Notes: generated by a model not told the origin, from the sequence alone. A DNA stretch of 64,000 nucleotides from Flavobacterium gelidilacus DSM 15343 (GCF_000422685.1 NZ_AUGN01000001.1:248001-312000), one strand, 5' to 3'. Shown: positions 27,005 to 36,733, counted from the first letter of the stretch. Made by a program: numbers and translations.

Positions 27005-27610
27005 CTAAATCTCCAACTTTTTTTTCAATTTCAAAAAGAGTAGTGCGGTTATAAATGCATCACCAGAAGCTGTATGTCTATCGCTTTTTCTAATTTTATA
27101 AATGTCACATAATTCATCTAAACTTCTGTGTTCTTCATAAGGTAAATACTTCAATTTTTGATACATAGCATCCGTATCCATATAATCATTTTTGATTTTA
27201 CCTAAATCAAGTTTACTTAAGGCTTCATTAATTAATTCAATATCAAAATTCACGTGATGTCCAACCAAAGTAGCATCTTTAACGTATTCTAGAAATCGAA
27301 TTATGGCTTCAACTTCTACAATTTTATCTTCGTTTCCATTTCGCATTATACCATGAATAGGAACAGATTCTGGTTTAAATAATTCTTGAATTACAAAAAC
27401 TTCAAAGTAATCTTTTACTTCAATAACATTATCTACAATTGCAACAGCTCCAATGGATAAAATTCTATCTTTTTTATAGTCTAAACCCGTTGATTCACAA
27501 TCAAAAACTACATAGCGATTTCTTCGTTCTTTATCCTCAAAATTAGATAAATACGTTTCCCAAAATTTGGGTTTGTCTTTTGCTATTTTCTTAAACCAAT
27601 TCCAATTCAT
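27005..27610 (-). CDS. 3'-5' exonuclease, DnaQ-like DEDDh family
   Basis: A 201-residue exonuclease of the DNA polymerase III epsilon type. Exo I is VFDCESTGLDYKKDRI (Asp, Glu), Exo II is GHHVNFDIELIN, and Exo III is RHTASGDAFIT with the His and Asp, so the DEDDh set is complete. A 30-residue N-terminal extension (MNWNWFKKIAKDKPKFW) is not part of the nuclease fold. It sits one base after the DUF294/CBS gene, as in many bacteria where these two neighbour acetate symporter genes. Its substrate there is unknown; a small nucleotide or RNA is as possible as DNA. Confidence 0.85.
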   Translation of the reverse strand: MNWNWFKKIAKDKPKFWETYLSNFEDKERRNRYVVFDCESTGLDYKKDRILSIGAVAIVDNVIEVKDYFEVFVIQELFKPESVPIHGIMRNGNEDKIVEVEAIIRFLEYVKDATLVGHHVNFDIELINEALSKLDLGKIKNDYMDTDAMYQKLKYLPYEEHRSLDELCDIYKIRKSDRHTASGDAFITALLFLKLKKKLEI

Positions 27611-27611
27611 A

Positions 27612-29531
27612 TTAAGTAAAATAAGTTAATTGAAATCGTGTTTTAATCAATTCTTGAATACCTTCAATTGGACTAAAGCAGTTTTTAAGCTTTACTTTAT
27701 CTAATTTAGATAACTCTTTTAAATTCAAATACCTACCAGAATTTTCATTTAACAAACCTTCTTCAGTTCTAAAGGTTAATAAAGTTAAAAAAGCATCAGC
27801 GCAAGCTTCATGCAAGTCTTGATTTTGAGGTTCTAATTCAGCTAATTTTTTAAACCTTAAATAGGTGTTATTTACATTTCTAGTTTCTTTATTTAATGCT
27901 AATAATCTTGCAGCATCAATTAATGGCATTAAGGCTCTTGCTTTTATATCGAATGAATCTTTGTTTTCTCCATCGTTTTCTACAATAAATTGCTTGAAGA
28001 ATCCTAATGGTGGTGGACTTTTTATAGCATCAGCTCCTAAATAAGCAAAGAACAATCCGTTTTTGTTTGTGTTGTCAAAAATGTTTTGTGTTATTTTATC
28101 TACAAATGCTTCATCGCCATAAACTAAATCATAGTCAAAAAAGATAGAACACATTAAAATACCATTATCACCAGGAGCATTAATCCATAAATTGAATTGT
28201 TTTTTCCAATCGGTTAATGATTTGCACCATTGAGGATTGCTTGCCATCATATTTGCTGGACAAAATTCATAACCTACCTTATTTAAAGTTTTGGTCACAC
28301 GTTCTGCCAATTGAAGAAAATAGGACTTTATATTTTCATATTCTTTATCAGGAACATCTTCAAAAATTATAAAATTATCTTGATCGGTCATCAATAATTG
28401 TTCTTTTCTACCTTGACTTCCCATAGCCATCCAAGAAAAACGGGTTGGAGGAGGAGTTCCTATTTTTTCGATAGCCAATTCAATCGCTCTTTTTGAAATA
28501 GCTGTATTAATTTCACCAGCAATTGAGCATAAATGATTGATTGGTATGTTTTTATCTAATGATTGTTGAATTAATTCTGTCAGTTTTTCTCGAATAATTC
28601 TTAAATCTGTAGAATTTGAAGCTCTTTTACATTGTTTTATTAAAACTCCAGGATTATTCGCTTGAGCTACCACAATATCATGTTCAGAAATAATTCCTTT
28701 GATTTCAGAATGAATGGTTCCATCAATTGTAACACATAAATGACCCACATTATACTTTAGCATCATAATTTGAGCTTCAGCAATAGAAAGGTTTTCTGCA
28801 ACTGTAATAACTGGAGTTGACATTATTTGTTTTGCATCAATATCAATAGGAAATAAGCCTGTAGCGATTTTTGAACGTAAATCCTTATCGGTTATAATTC
28901 CGATAGGTAAGTTGCTTTTTTCGACAATGATGCTACCAATTTTATGATCCACCATTTTTTTAGCAATATCTTTAATTAAATGATTTGCTTTAGAAGTAAT
29001 TGGATTTTTGGTATATTTTATAGGTTGATAGTATTGAATTTCAGTTGTTTGTTCATTGTATATAACATTTTCAGAAATTAATTTACCTTTATTTTCTTTA
29101 CTGTGTGGATTTCTTGTGTTTGAAGCAAAACTCTCTAATAAAAAATTTAAAATATCTTGATTTTGAGAAACATAAGGTTTAAATATTTCAATAGGAATTG
29201 CATAAAGAATAGTTTCTTCACGAGCTTTTGCCGTCATTAAATAATTATCTTTTGCAAAAAATGGTCTTAAACCAATTATATCACCGTCATCACATTTGTC
29301 AATTAAGACATCATCTGAATCTGATGTTATGTTTAAACCGATTTCACCCGAATTAACTACATAGAAATTATCGTGCGTTTTATCATTTATTTGAAATAAA
29401 ATTTTATTTTTTTCGAAATACAAAACTTTTACTTGAGTAGCAATTGTATATACATCATCAGAACTTAAGTAGGTAAAAGGTTCATAATGTTTTAAAAAAT
29501 CAGCTATACGTTGTGCGATAGAGTTGTTCAT
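27612..29531 (-). CDS. cNMP-binding/CBS/DUF294 nucleotidyltransferase-like regulator
   Basis: A 639-residue cytoplasmic protein starting at MNNSIAQRIADFL; a frame 16 codons longer exists but the added hydrophobic stretch is not part of the family. Domains in order: a cyclic-nucleotide-binding-like domain (about 10-125), two CBS motifs (about 165-285), a DUF294 nucleotidyltransferase with GSQGRKEQLLMTDQDN near residue 375 (GS and D-x-D pattern as in GlnD), and the DUF294 C-terminal helical domain. The architecture suggests a nucleotide-sensing enzyme that adds a nucleotide to a protein or small molecule. Paired with the exonuclease it likely controls a transport or carbon-use process. Confidence 0.87.
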   Translation of the reverse strand: MNNSIAQRIADFLKHYEPFTYLSSDDVYTIATQVKVLYFEKNKILFQINDKTHDNFYVVNSGEIGLNITSDSDDVLIDKCDDGDIIGLRPFFAKDNYLMTAKAREETILYAIPIEIFKPYVSQNQDILNFLLESFASNTRNPHSKENKGKLISENVIYNEQTTEIQYYQPIKYTKNPITSKANHLIKDIAKKMVDHKIGSIIVEKSNLPIGIITDKDLRSKIATGLFPIDIDAKQIMSTPVITVAENLSIAEAQIMMLKYNVGHLCVTIDGTIHSEIKGIISEHDIVVAQANNPGVLIKQCKRASNSTDLRIIREKLTELIQQSLDKNIPINHLCSIAGEINTAISKRAIELAIEKIGTPPPTRFSWMAMGSQGRKEQLLMTDQDNFIIFEDVPDKEYENIKSYFLQLAERVTKTLNKVGYEFCPANMMASNPQWCKSLTDWKKQFNLWINAPGDNGILMCSIFFDYDLVYGDEAFVDKITQNIFDNTNKNGLFFAYLGADAIKSPPPLGFFKQFIVENDGENKDSFDIKARALMPLIDAARLLALNKETRNVNNTYLRFKKLAELEPQNQDLHEACADAFLTLLTFRTEEGLLNENSGRYLNLKELSKLDKVKLKNCFSPIEGIQELIKTRFQLTYFT

Positions 29532-29690
29532 GAGTATAAGTATTACACACGAAATTACAATTCTTTTAAATAGAATCAAAGAAGTATTGAAATCTTCTAT
29601 TTTACATAATGTATATTATAAGTCAAATATAATTATATTTATTTTATTTCCATTTGCCATATTTGAATAGTTTTTGTGTATTACTAAGTA

Positions 29691-30425
29691 TTAAGAATTA
29701 AACGAATTGTTATTTACAAATTCGAGGAAATCTGTTTTATATTGTTCTGATACTGTAATACGTTGTTTATTAATAATAATTTGACTTCGTTCAATAACTT
29801 CAATATTTTTTAAAGAAACAATAAATGATCTATGTACACGCATAAATTTAGTATTTGGTAATTCTTCCTCCAAAGATTTTAAACTCATTAATGTCAAAAT
29901 TGGTTTCGGATTATCTTTTAAATAAATTTTGATATAATCTTTTAGACTTTCAAAATACAAAACGTCGTCTAATTTTATACGTAATTGTTTGTATTCTGAT
30001 TTCACAAAAAGAAAATCTTTTTCATCGGACACATTTGATTGTTGATTTCCTTTTGTTAAGGAAAACCATTTATTAGCTTTGTTAGCTGCTTCTAGAAATT
30101 CAGCATAATCAAACGGTTTTAATAAATAATCTAAAGCTTCTACTTTAAAACCTTCTATTGCATATTGATCAAAAGCAGTTGTAAAAATTATACGCGTTTC
30201 TTTAGGCACCATTTTAGAAAATGCAATTCCTGATAAATCAGGCATTTGAATATCTAGAAATAATAAATCTACAGGTTCATTTTTAATAAACTCCAATGCT
30301 TCAATAGCACTACTACATTTCTTTTTTAGTTCCAAAAAGGGTGTTTTTGCGACATAACTTTCCACTAAATTAAGAGCCATTGGCTCATCATCTACTATTA
30401 CGCAAGTGATTTTAAAGGTACTCAT
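29691..30425 (-). CDS. LytTR-family response regulator
   Basis: A 244-residue regulator with a receiver domain (DDE at 12-14, phosphorylation site Asp58 in LLFLDIQMP) and a C-terminal LytTR DNA-binding domain starting near residue 135 (FVKSEYKQLRIKLDDVLYFE). The gene follows its kinase by three bases and is the last of a six-gene minus-strand run with TolC, MacA and the two MacB parts, so it very probably controls that efflux operon or the stress it handles. Confidence 0.9.
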   Translation of the reverse strand: MSTFKITCVIVDDEPMALNLVESYVAKTPFLELKKKCSSAIEALEFIKNEPVDLLFLDIQMPDLSGIAFSKMVPKETRIIFTTAFDQYAIEGFKVEALDYLLKPFDYAEFLEAANKANKWFSLTKGNQQSNVSDEKDFLFVKSEYKQLRIKLDDVLYFESLKDYIKIYLKDNPKPILTLMSLKSLEEELPNTKFMRVHRSFIVSLKNIEVIERSQIIINKQRITVSEQYKTDFLEFVNNNSFNS

Positions 30426-30428
30426 ACT

Positions 30429-31463
30429 CTAGTTGGTTTCAATTTCTAATTGTGCAATAAAACGATTGTCTTTTACAAATGTCTTAAATCTATTTTTGTT
30501 TGGATATAATAATTCTATTCGTTTTTCAATATTTTGAATTCCTATTCCAGAACCGCTTTTATCTTCTGACTTTTTTGGGAAATCATCATTTTCAATAGTA
30601 AACAAAACTGTTTTTTCATTGGTAACCATATTGATTTTAATTGTACTTTCTTTACTTGCTGAAACACCATGTTTAAAGGCATTTTCTATCAATGAAATAA
30701 ATAATAATGGTGCAATTTTAATTCCAGTTTCTTCTGAAGGAAAACTATAAGTAACTACTGTTTTGTCAGAAACCCGTAACTTCATTAAATCAATATATTT
30801 TTTCATAAAATCAACTTCTTTTACTAAAGGTAATGTTTCAACATCTGTTTCATATAACATATAACGCATTAATTTACTTAAACTATGAATAGATGTTTTA
30901 GCTTGTTCTGGAGAAATATCCACTAAAGCATAAATATTATTCAACGAATTAAAAAAGAAATGCGGTTGTAATTGGTAATGCAAATGTTGTAATTCTGATT
31001 TTAATTTAAAATTATCGGCTTCTTTTCGTTCGGCTTCTGTTTTTATCCATCTTTTTGTAGTTTTTATGGCTATTGAAAATAGTAACGGTACCATATATGA
31101 CAACGTTTGTATATAAAAAAACATTTTAATTGGCGGTCCACTTCTCTCCTTTTTATCTGTGTTTATTAGGCTTTCATTAAAAAATAAATCTTCAAATAAT
31201 TCTTTTAGAGTAATGTTTAATACAATTATTAATAAATTTATACCAATAAACTGAACTATTTTATTTGAAAACAAATATTTATCAATTAATATAAAATAAT
31301 TAACATAGAAAATAACCGCATAAAATACTATTGGAACCCAAAAATGTGCAATAATTCTATTCAAATCTTGTTCCTGACCATACGATAACAAATAAGGCAT
31401 ACTAAAAAGCACAAGCCAAACCAGTATATGAGAAAAGATAGTTATTTTTTTGTTTTTATACAT
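30429..31463 (-). CDS. LytS-type sensor histidine kinase
   Basis: A 344-residue kinase with four predicted transmembrane helices in the first 130 residues and no large periplasmic loop, followed by a His_kinase (PF06580-type) segment QLQPHFFFNSLNNIYALVD, whose first His is phosphorylated, and a HATPase domain with SLIENAFKHG and GSGIGIQNI. It is the partner of the LytTR regulator downstream and sits seven bases after the ABC permease gene. The signal is probably felt in or at the membrane. Confidence 0.9.
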   Translation of the reverse strand: MYKNKKITIFSHILVWLVLFSMPYLLSYGQEQDLNRIIAHFWVPIVFYAVIFYVNYFILIDKYLFSNKIVQFIGINLLIIVLNITLKELFEDLFFNESLINTDKKERSGPPIKMFFYIQTLSYMVPLLFSIAIKTTKRWIKTEAERKEADNFKLKSELQHLHYQLQPHFFFNSLNNIYALVDISPEQAKTSIHSLSKLMRYMLYETDVETLPLVKEVDFMKKYIDLMKLRVSDKTVVTYSFPSEETGIKIAPLLFISLIENAFKHGVSASKESTIKINMVTNEKTVLFTIENDDFPKKSEDKSGSGIGIQNIEKRIELLYPNKNRFKTFVKDNRFIAQLEIETN

Positions 31464-31470
31464 AATTATT

Positions 31471-32691
31471 TTATTCGTAACGTAAAGCAGTTATTGGATC
31501 TAAAGCTGATGCTTTTCGTGCTGGATACCATCCAAAAAAGATACCTGTTACAGCACAAACTGCAAAAGATATTACAATTGAGAACAATGTAACACTTGTT
31601 GGCCAATTTAAGAAATTTTCAATAAAAACTGTTGCACTTAGTCCTAATAAAACGCCTAAAACACCACCTGTGATACTTATTAAAATAGCTTCGATTAAAA
31701 ATTGCATTAAAATATCTGCTCCTTTAGCGCCTACAGCCATTCTTAATCCAATTTCTTTTGTTCGTTCTTTTACAGAAACATACATGATATTCATAATTCC
31801 AATACCTCCAATTAATAACGAAATACTAGCAACTGCCACTAATAATAAAGTTAACATCTCACTTGTAGAACTAAAAGTAGAAATAAGCTCTTCCATAGAT
31901 TGTACACTAAAATCGTCATTATTTCCATTAGATATTTTATGTTGAATTCTCATAATTTCTGAGACTTCAGTAACAGCATTTGGCGCATCGTCTTCACTTA
32001 CTGCCGAAGCCATAATTTGATTGATATAATCAATAGCCAAAATACGTTTTTGTACGGTTGTATATGGTGCAATAACCACATCATCTTGGTCTTGACCAAA
32101 GGTGTTTTCTCCTTTTACTTCTAATACACCAATCACTTTAAATGGAATATTATTAAAACGAATCATCTGTCCAATAGGATCTTGCCCATCAGGAAACACA
32201 TTATCAACAACCGTCTGACCAATAAGCGCTACTTTAGCAGCTGTTTTTACTTCCGTATCTGTGAACATACTGCCGCTTTGCAAATCGACTACTTTAATTT
32301 TGAGATAATCTGGATTTACGCCATAAATAGTACTTGGCCAGTTATTGGAACCGTTTATAACTTGTCCGCCACCATTTACCAATGGTGTTGCATAACTTAA
32401 AAAGGTGGCTTGATCTTTAACGGCTTCATAATCTTTAAGGGTAAGTGTTTGCATCTCAGCTGCACTTGGCCGAACTCCACTACTTGTAGTAGTCGCTGGC
32501 CTTATAGTAATAATATTAGAACCCATAGCCGAAATATTTTCGCGAATACTTTCTTTAGAGCCTTCACCAATAGCGAGCATTGCAATTACCGATGCTACAC
32601 CTATAATAATGCCCAACATTGTAAGTAGCGTCCTCATTTTATTAAGAACAATGGCTTTAAAAGCGATTTTAAATAAATTTAATAGTCTCAT
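31471..32691 (-). CDS. MacB-type ABC transporter permease
   Basis: A 406-residue permease of the MacB/FtsX family. One transmembrane helix is near residue 20-40, a large periplasmic domain follows to about 275, and three helices close the protein (about 280-395). The N-terminal LLTMLGIIIGVASVIAMLAIGEG and C-terminal GIMNIMYVSVKERTKEIGLRMAVGA and PARKASALDPITALRYE motifs are typical. It is the membrane half of MacB; the ATPase is a separate gene two bases upstream, so MacB is split here. With MacA and TolC it forms a mechanotransmission pump that exports peptides, antibiotics or lipids from the periplasm. Confidence 0.92.
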   Translation of the reverse strand: MRLLNLFKIAFKAIVLNKMRTLLTMLGIIIGVASVIAMLAIGEGSKESIRENISAMGSNIITIRPATTTSSGVRPSAAEMQTLTLKDYEAVKDQATFLSYATPLVNGGGQVINGSNNWPSTIYGVNPDYLKIKVVDLQSGSMFTDTEVKTAAKVALIGQTVVDNVFPDGQDPIGQMIRFNNIPFKVIGVLEVKGENTFGQDQDDVVIAPYTTVQKRILAIDYINQIMASAVSEDDAPNAVTEVSEIMRIQHKISNGNNDDFSVQSMEELISTFSSTSEMLTLLLVAVASISLLIGGIGIMNIMYVSVKERTKEIGLRMAVGAKGADILMQFLIEAILISITGGVLGVLLGLSATVFIENFLNWPTSVTLFSIVISFAVCAVTGIFFGWYPARKASALDPITALRYE

Positions 32692-32693
32692 AA

Positions 32694-33440
32694 TTAATCG
32701 TCTTGTTTAGGTAATTTAGCTAATTGCTCTGCTGCAGATTGTACATCTTGATTTAGGTCGTCTTTAATAACTTTTCCGTCTTTTAATACAATTGTTCTAC
32801 TACTAAATGTGGCAATATCAGGCTCGTGCGTTACAAAAGCGATAGTAATACCTTGTTTGTTTAAATCTTGAAAAATGGACATAATTTCGTATGCCGTTCT
32901 TGTATCCAGGTTTCCAGTGGCTTCATCAGCCAAGATCATTACTGGGTTGTTAACCAATGATCTTGCAATAGCTACACGTTGTTGTTGTCCTCCTGAAAGT
33001 TGCGAAGGCGTATGATCCATTCTGTTTTCTAAGCCAACCATTTTCAGTGCTTTAATGGCTCTGTCTCTACGTTCTTCGGTAGATACTTTACTGTTATATA
33101 TAAGTGGTAATTCTACATTTTCAATGGCAGATGTTCTAGCCAATAAATTATAGGATTGAAAAATGAATCCAATCTTTTCGTTTCTTATAGTAGCTAATTC
33201 ATTTCTGCTTAAATCTTTCACTTTTAAACCATCAATTTCATATAATCCAGACGTTGGTTGATCTAAACATCCTAAAATATTTAATAAAGTACTTTTTCCC
33301 GAACCACTTGATCCCATTATGGTAACAAATTCACCTTCGTTTATGGTAAACGAGATTCCACGTAAAGCGCGTACCGTTTCGGCTCCCATCGTAAACTCAC
33401 GTTTTAAGTCTTCTATTTTTATAATTTTTTTGCTCATCAT
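32694..33440 (-). CDS. MacB-type ABC transporter ATP-binding protein
   Basis: A 248-residue ATPase. Walker A is [12 protein letters not shown], the signature is LSGGQQQR, and Walker B is [13 protein letters not shown]. The start is placed at [16 protein letters not shown]: a longer frame to 33524 would lie within the end of the adaptor gene, whose stop codon is seven bases before this ATG. It drives the permease encoded next, and the pair matches the LolD/MacB group of ATPases. Confidence 0.92.
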   Translation of the reverse strand: MMSKKIIKIEDLKREFTMGAETVRALRGISFTINEGEFVTIMGSSGSGKSTLLNILGCLDQPTSGLYEIDGLKVKDLSRNELATIRNEKIGFIFQSYNLLARTSAIENVELPLIYNSKVSTEERRDRAIKALKMVGLENRMDHTPSQLSGGQQQRVAIARSLVNNPVMILADEATGNLDTRTAYEIMSIFQDLNKQGITIAFVTHEPDIATFSSRTIVLKDGKVIKDDLNQDVQSAAEQLAKLPKQDD

Positions 33441-33447
33441 ATTATCT

Positions 33448-34677
33448 TTATCTTCCACCTCTTGTTGTTTGTGTTGGCATAAATGGACTTTCGCTATTTT
33501 CTGTTGTTTTTGTTTTAGAAGCACTTACGCCTTCTAAACTGTACACTAATTTGTCACCTTCAGAAATACCTTCTAAAATTTGAACGTTAACACCATCACT
33601 TGCTCCTAAAGTGACTTTTTGAGATTTTATTTCTCCAGTACTACTGTAAACCCAAACAACGCTAACATTCTCTTTATTTGTTGATGACCTATCTGTTGAT
33701 CTTTCATTAGACGCTTCAACTTTTATATTTTGTTGTTCGTTATACGCTGCTAATTGTGCAGGTGTAGGTTTAAAATTAATGGCCTTTGCTTGGGCAGTTA
33801 ACACATCATTTAACTCTAAAGTAAAAATTGAAATGGTTGCTGTCAATCCTGGCTTCAGTTTTAAGTCTGGATTATCCGCCTTAATAACAACAGTATACGT
33901 TACTACATTTGAAGTCACTGTTGGGTCTAAACGTACTTGCGTTACTTTTCCCTGAAAGGTTTCACCTATATAAGCATCTACGGTAAACTCTACACGTTGA
34001 CCTTCTTTTACTTGACCAATATCAGCTTCATCTATATCGGCCTCTACTTGCATTTCTTTTAAATCTTGAGCAATTGTAAATAACGTTGGTGTACTTAAAC
34101 TTGCTGCAACGGTTTGTCCTTCGTCGATAGCTCTAGATAATATCACACCGTCTATAGGTGAATAAATATTAGCATACTCTAAATTCGTTTTAGCCTGTTG
34201 CAAATCTGAATAACGTTGCGTAACCGTCCCTTTTGCTGTTTGATAATTGAATGCAGCATCATCAAAATCAGATTTACTTATTACCTGGTTATCATATAAT
34301 GTTTTTTGTCTATCATAAATTGTTTGTGTGTAATTTCGTTGACTCACTGCATTATCATAAACGGCTTGTGCTTGTGTTTTAGCTGCATTTAAATTGGTTT
34401 TATCTAACTCAGCAATCAGTTGTCCTTTGGTAACTAAGCTGTTGTAATCCACATATATTTTCTCTACAACACCAGAAACTTGTGTACCAACATCTACTTG
34501 GTTTGTTGGTTCAATGGTTCCAGTTGCTGTTACCATTGTGGTCACATTTGCCTTTTTGGCTATAACGGTTTTAGCTTCAATGATAATGGCATCGTCGCCT
34601 TTCATAAAAATGAATGCTGCAATAGCAAGTGCAATTAACACGATGCTTCCTATAATAATTTTCTTTTTATTTTTCAT
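33448..34677 (-). CDS. MacA-like periplasmic adaptor subunit
   Basis: A 409-residue membrane-fusion protein anchored by an N-terminal helix (about residues 7-26). A lipoyl half-motif starts near residue 55 (ATGTIEPTNQVDVGTQVSG), a coiled-coil hairpin spans about 95-165, and beta-barrel and membrane-proximal domains follow to the C-terminus. It bridges the MacB permease and the TolC channel. Glycine and arginine residues end the protein (TTRGGR). Five bases separate it from the TolC gene upstream on this strand. Confidence 0.9.
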   Translation of the reverse strand: MKNKKKIIIGSIVLIALAIAAFIFMKGDDAIIIEAKTVIAKKANVTTMVTATGTIEPTNQVDVGTQVSGVVEKIYVDYNSLVTKGQLIAELDKTNLNAAKTQAQAVYDNAVSQRNYTQTIYDRQKTLYDNQVISKSDFDDAAFNYQTAKGTVTQRYSDLQQAKTNLEYANIYSPIDGVILSRAIDEGQTVAASLSTPTLFTIAQDLKEMQVEADIDEADIGQVKEGQRVEFTVDAYIGETFQGKVTQVRLDPTVTSNVVTYTVVIKADNPDLKLKPGLTATISIFTLELNDVLTAQAKAINFKPTPAQLAAYNEQQNIKVEASNERSTDRSSTNKENVSVVWVYSSTGEIKSQKVTLGASDGVNVQILEGISEGDKLVYSLEGVSASKTKTTENSESPFMPTQTTRGGR

Positions 34678-34682
34678 TTTGA

Positions 34683-36011
34683 TTAAAGTTTAATATCGTT
34701 TCCTTGATAAAATTGTAATAATTGGTGATGTAAAATGGTTAAGTATTTTGCTTGTAAATAATTCTGTTGTGAATTTGTGTATGTATTTTGACTTATTACT
34801 AAATCAGTTGTACTTAAAGCTCCTAATTCATATTTCTTTTGAGCTAACTGATAAGATTGTTCTGCAGCTTTTTTTGAAGCATCTGCAGCAATAACTTGTT
34901 CTTGTGAGGAAATGGCATTTTGATAAGCTAATTCCACTTTTTTATAGACTTCTTTTTCAGTAGTTTGTTTTTGTATTTCAGCTTTTTCTATGTTTAGAGT
35001 AGCTGACTTTACAGCAGCTTTCGTTTGGTTTCTATTAAATATTGGAATACTTAACGATAAACTAACTCTTTGGTTAAAATTAACATTAAACTGGTCTGAA
35101 AAACTTGTATTATTAATACTTGTATAACCAGAACCTAAACTACTAATTAGTGATAATGTTGGTAAATAACCACCTTTTGCAATATCTAATTGTTTATTGT
35201 TTACTGCAATATTTAAGTTACTTGCTTCAATTTCTGGTAAATTTTTTAAAGCATTATCATATATATCTACTTTGTTTGCTTCCAAGTTGATTAAGTTCGA
35301 ATTTCCATCAATAGGTTCTATTTCTAAGTTTTCTATTAATGGTAATTCTAATAATTGTTTTAGCGTAACTAAATATTGTTGGTAGTTATTCTTGGCAGCA
35401 ATTAAATTATATTTATTAGTTGCAGCTTGACTTTGAGCTTCAGTATATTCACTTATTGCAATTGTTCCTGCATCTAAACGAGATTTTGCTCTTATAACTT
35501 CATTTTCAGAAGAAACTAAGTTATTTTCAGCAATAGTAATACTTTCTTTACTGAATAATGCTTGCAAATAAGTTTCTAATAAATTTAAAACAATGTTATT
35601 TTTTTCAACTTCTTCTTGTAAAATACTTTGTTCAAAAAACAATTTATTTTGCTTTACTTGATTGTTGAGTTGATTTCCTTGAAATAAAGTCATGGTACTA
35701 TTTAAGCCAACATTCGAACTATTAATTTGATCTGTAACAAAGTTGCTAGTAATTGGATCAATTGAATTTCCGTTAGTAAAACTTTGCGTAGCACTACCAA
35801 AAAGGTTAGGTAATCTTGATGATTTTGCTTTGTCGTAATCTACCTGAGCTAATTCTTTGTTTAATTGAGCAGATTTAATTGTAATATTATTTTCTAAAGC
35901 ATAAGTAATAAGATCTTCTAATGACCAAACTTTACTAGTTTCAATTGCAGGTTCTTGAGCGAAACCAAATTGAAAAAAAACTAAAATTGCGATGATAAAA
36001 TATGATTTCAT
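34683..36011 (-). CDS. TolC-family outer-membrane efflux protein
   Basis: A 442-residue protein with signal peptide (MKSYFIIAILVFFQFGFAQ) and two OEP repeats, each beginning with a helical NITIKSAQLN- or NKQLDIAKGGYLPTLSL-like stretch. It is the first gene of the minus-strand operon and gives the outer-membrane exit duct for the MacA/MacB proteins encoded next. No clear TAnnTTTG box was found in the 240 bases upstream, which also serve the divergent gene at 36278. Confidence 0.9.
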   Translation of the reverse strand: MKSYFIIAILVFFQFGFAQEPAIETSKVWSLEDLITYALENNITIKSAQLNKELAQVDYDKAKSSRLPNLFGSATQSFTNGNSIDPITSNFVTDQINSSNVGLNSTMTLFQGNQLNNQVKQNKLFFEQSILQEEVEKNNIVLNLLETYLQALFSKESITIAENNLVSSENEVIRAKSRLDAGTIAISEYTEAQSQAATNKYNLIAAKNNYQQYLVTLKQLLELPLIENLEIEPIDGNSNLINLEANKVDIYDNALKNLPEIEASNLNIAVNNKQLDIAKGGYLPTLSLISSLGSGYTSINNTSFSDQFNVNFNQRVSLSLSIPIFNRNQTKAAVKSATLNIEKAEIQKQTTEKEVYKKVELAYQNAISSQEQVIAADASKKAAEQSYQLAQKKYELGALSTTDLVISQNTYTNSQQNYLQAKYLTILHHQLLQFYQGNDIKL

Positions 36012-36228
36012 TTTTTTGTGTTTTTAATTTACACTTCAAAGATGATATTATATACATTCATACTATAAAGGAATAGACGTTAGAGATAATTGTCTATACA
36101 AAAAGCTGTTTTTTATCGATGAGTTTTTTTTTATATCTATTAAATTTCATATTTTAAGTTATTTTATGTCTTAATTCGTAACTAGAATTATGGTATACTA
36201 CTTTAAATAAAAAATACATAAAAAAACG

Positions 36229-36260
36229 TTTGTTTCTAATTTAGATATAGATTAGTTTTG
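36229..36260 (+). promoter_or_regulatory. Promoter of the 36278 gene
   Basis: TTTG (36229-36232) and TAGTTTTG (36253-36260) are 20 bases apart and match the Bacteroidota -33/-7 consensus. The box overlaps an upstream in-frame GTG, which rules that GTG out as start and supports the ATG at 36278. Confidence 0.65.
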
Positions 36261-36277
36261 TGCATTATAATTATACT

Positions 36278-36646
36278 ATGCAAAACAAACAAGCCACGCA
36301 ACTTATTGAGAAAGTTCAGAAAGAAGTTTCTACTAACAAATATGATTTTTCTTCAATTATAGAAGATTTAAAAAAAGTTAGAGAATTTACTATGGAATTA
36401 AAAAATCCAGTTTTAACTAAAGCATTACGTTTATCATATGAACATTTAGATAAAAATGATGCCTTTTTAGTTGAAATCCCAAGTGATGAACCAATTGAAG
36501 AAGAAAATGAAAACGAAGTTTCTATATATTCTACTGAGAATAATTTAGAAAGTTTTAAATATTTTCTTTCTCTTTTAACAGATTGCTCTAAGAAAAACAA
36601 TTTATTAGACCTTAAAGAATATAACAAAGCGTTTATCGCAATGTAA
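36278..36646 (+). CDS. Conserved-looking hypothetical protein, acidic, cytoplasmic
   Basis: A 122-residue protein I do not recognise. There is no signal peptide or membrane segment. The N-terminal half is predicted helical (NKQATQLIEKVQKEV and DLKKVREFTMELKNP), the middle is very acidic (EEENENE), and the C-terminal part is again helical. The start at ATG 36278 (MQNKQATQ) is chosen because the upstream GTG lies in the promoter. It is a single-gene unit with its own promoter and terminator. Function unknown. Confidence 0.75.
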   Translation: MQNKQATQLIEKVQKEVSTNKYDFSSIIEDLKKVREFTMELKNPVLTKALRLSYEHLDKNDAFLVEIPSDEPIEEENENEVSIYSTENNLESFKYFLSLLTDCSKKNNLLDLKEYNKAFIAM

Positions 36647-36671
36647 TTTCTAATTCTATTTTACATAATAT

Positions 36672-36697
36672 AAATCGGTTTAACTACCGATTTTTTT
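36672..36697 (+). terminator. Rho-independent terminator after the 36278 gene
   Basis: AAATCGGT (36672-36679) and ACCGATTT (36686-36693) form an eight-base stem with a six-base loop, and the T run extends to 36697. Confidence 0.85.
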
Positions 36698-36733
36698 ATA
36701 TGTATCTTAACGTATTTCTATATAAATTCTATA

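Noticed and set aside
29532..29579. Longer N-terminus of the DUF294 protein with a hydrophobic segment
   Set aside because: The family starts at MNNSIAQRIADFL; a signal-like segment would be out of place for a cytoplasmic nucleotidyltransferase.
33441..33524. Longer N-terminus of the MacB ATPase
   Set aside because: It runs in another frame through the end of the adaptor gene and has no ATPase similarity; the ATG at 33440 follows the adaptor stop by seven bases.
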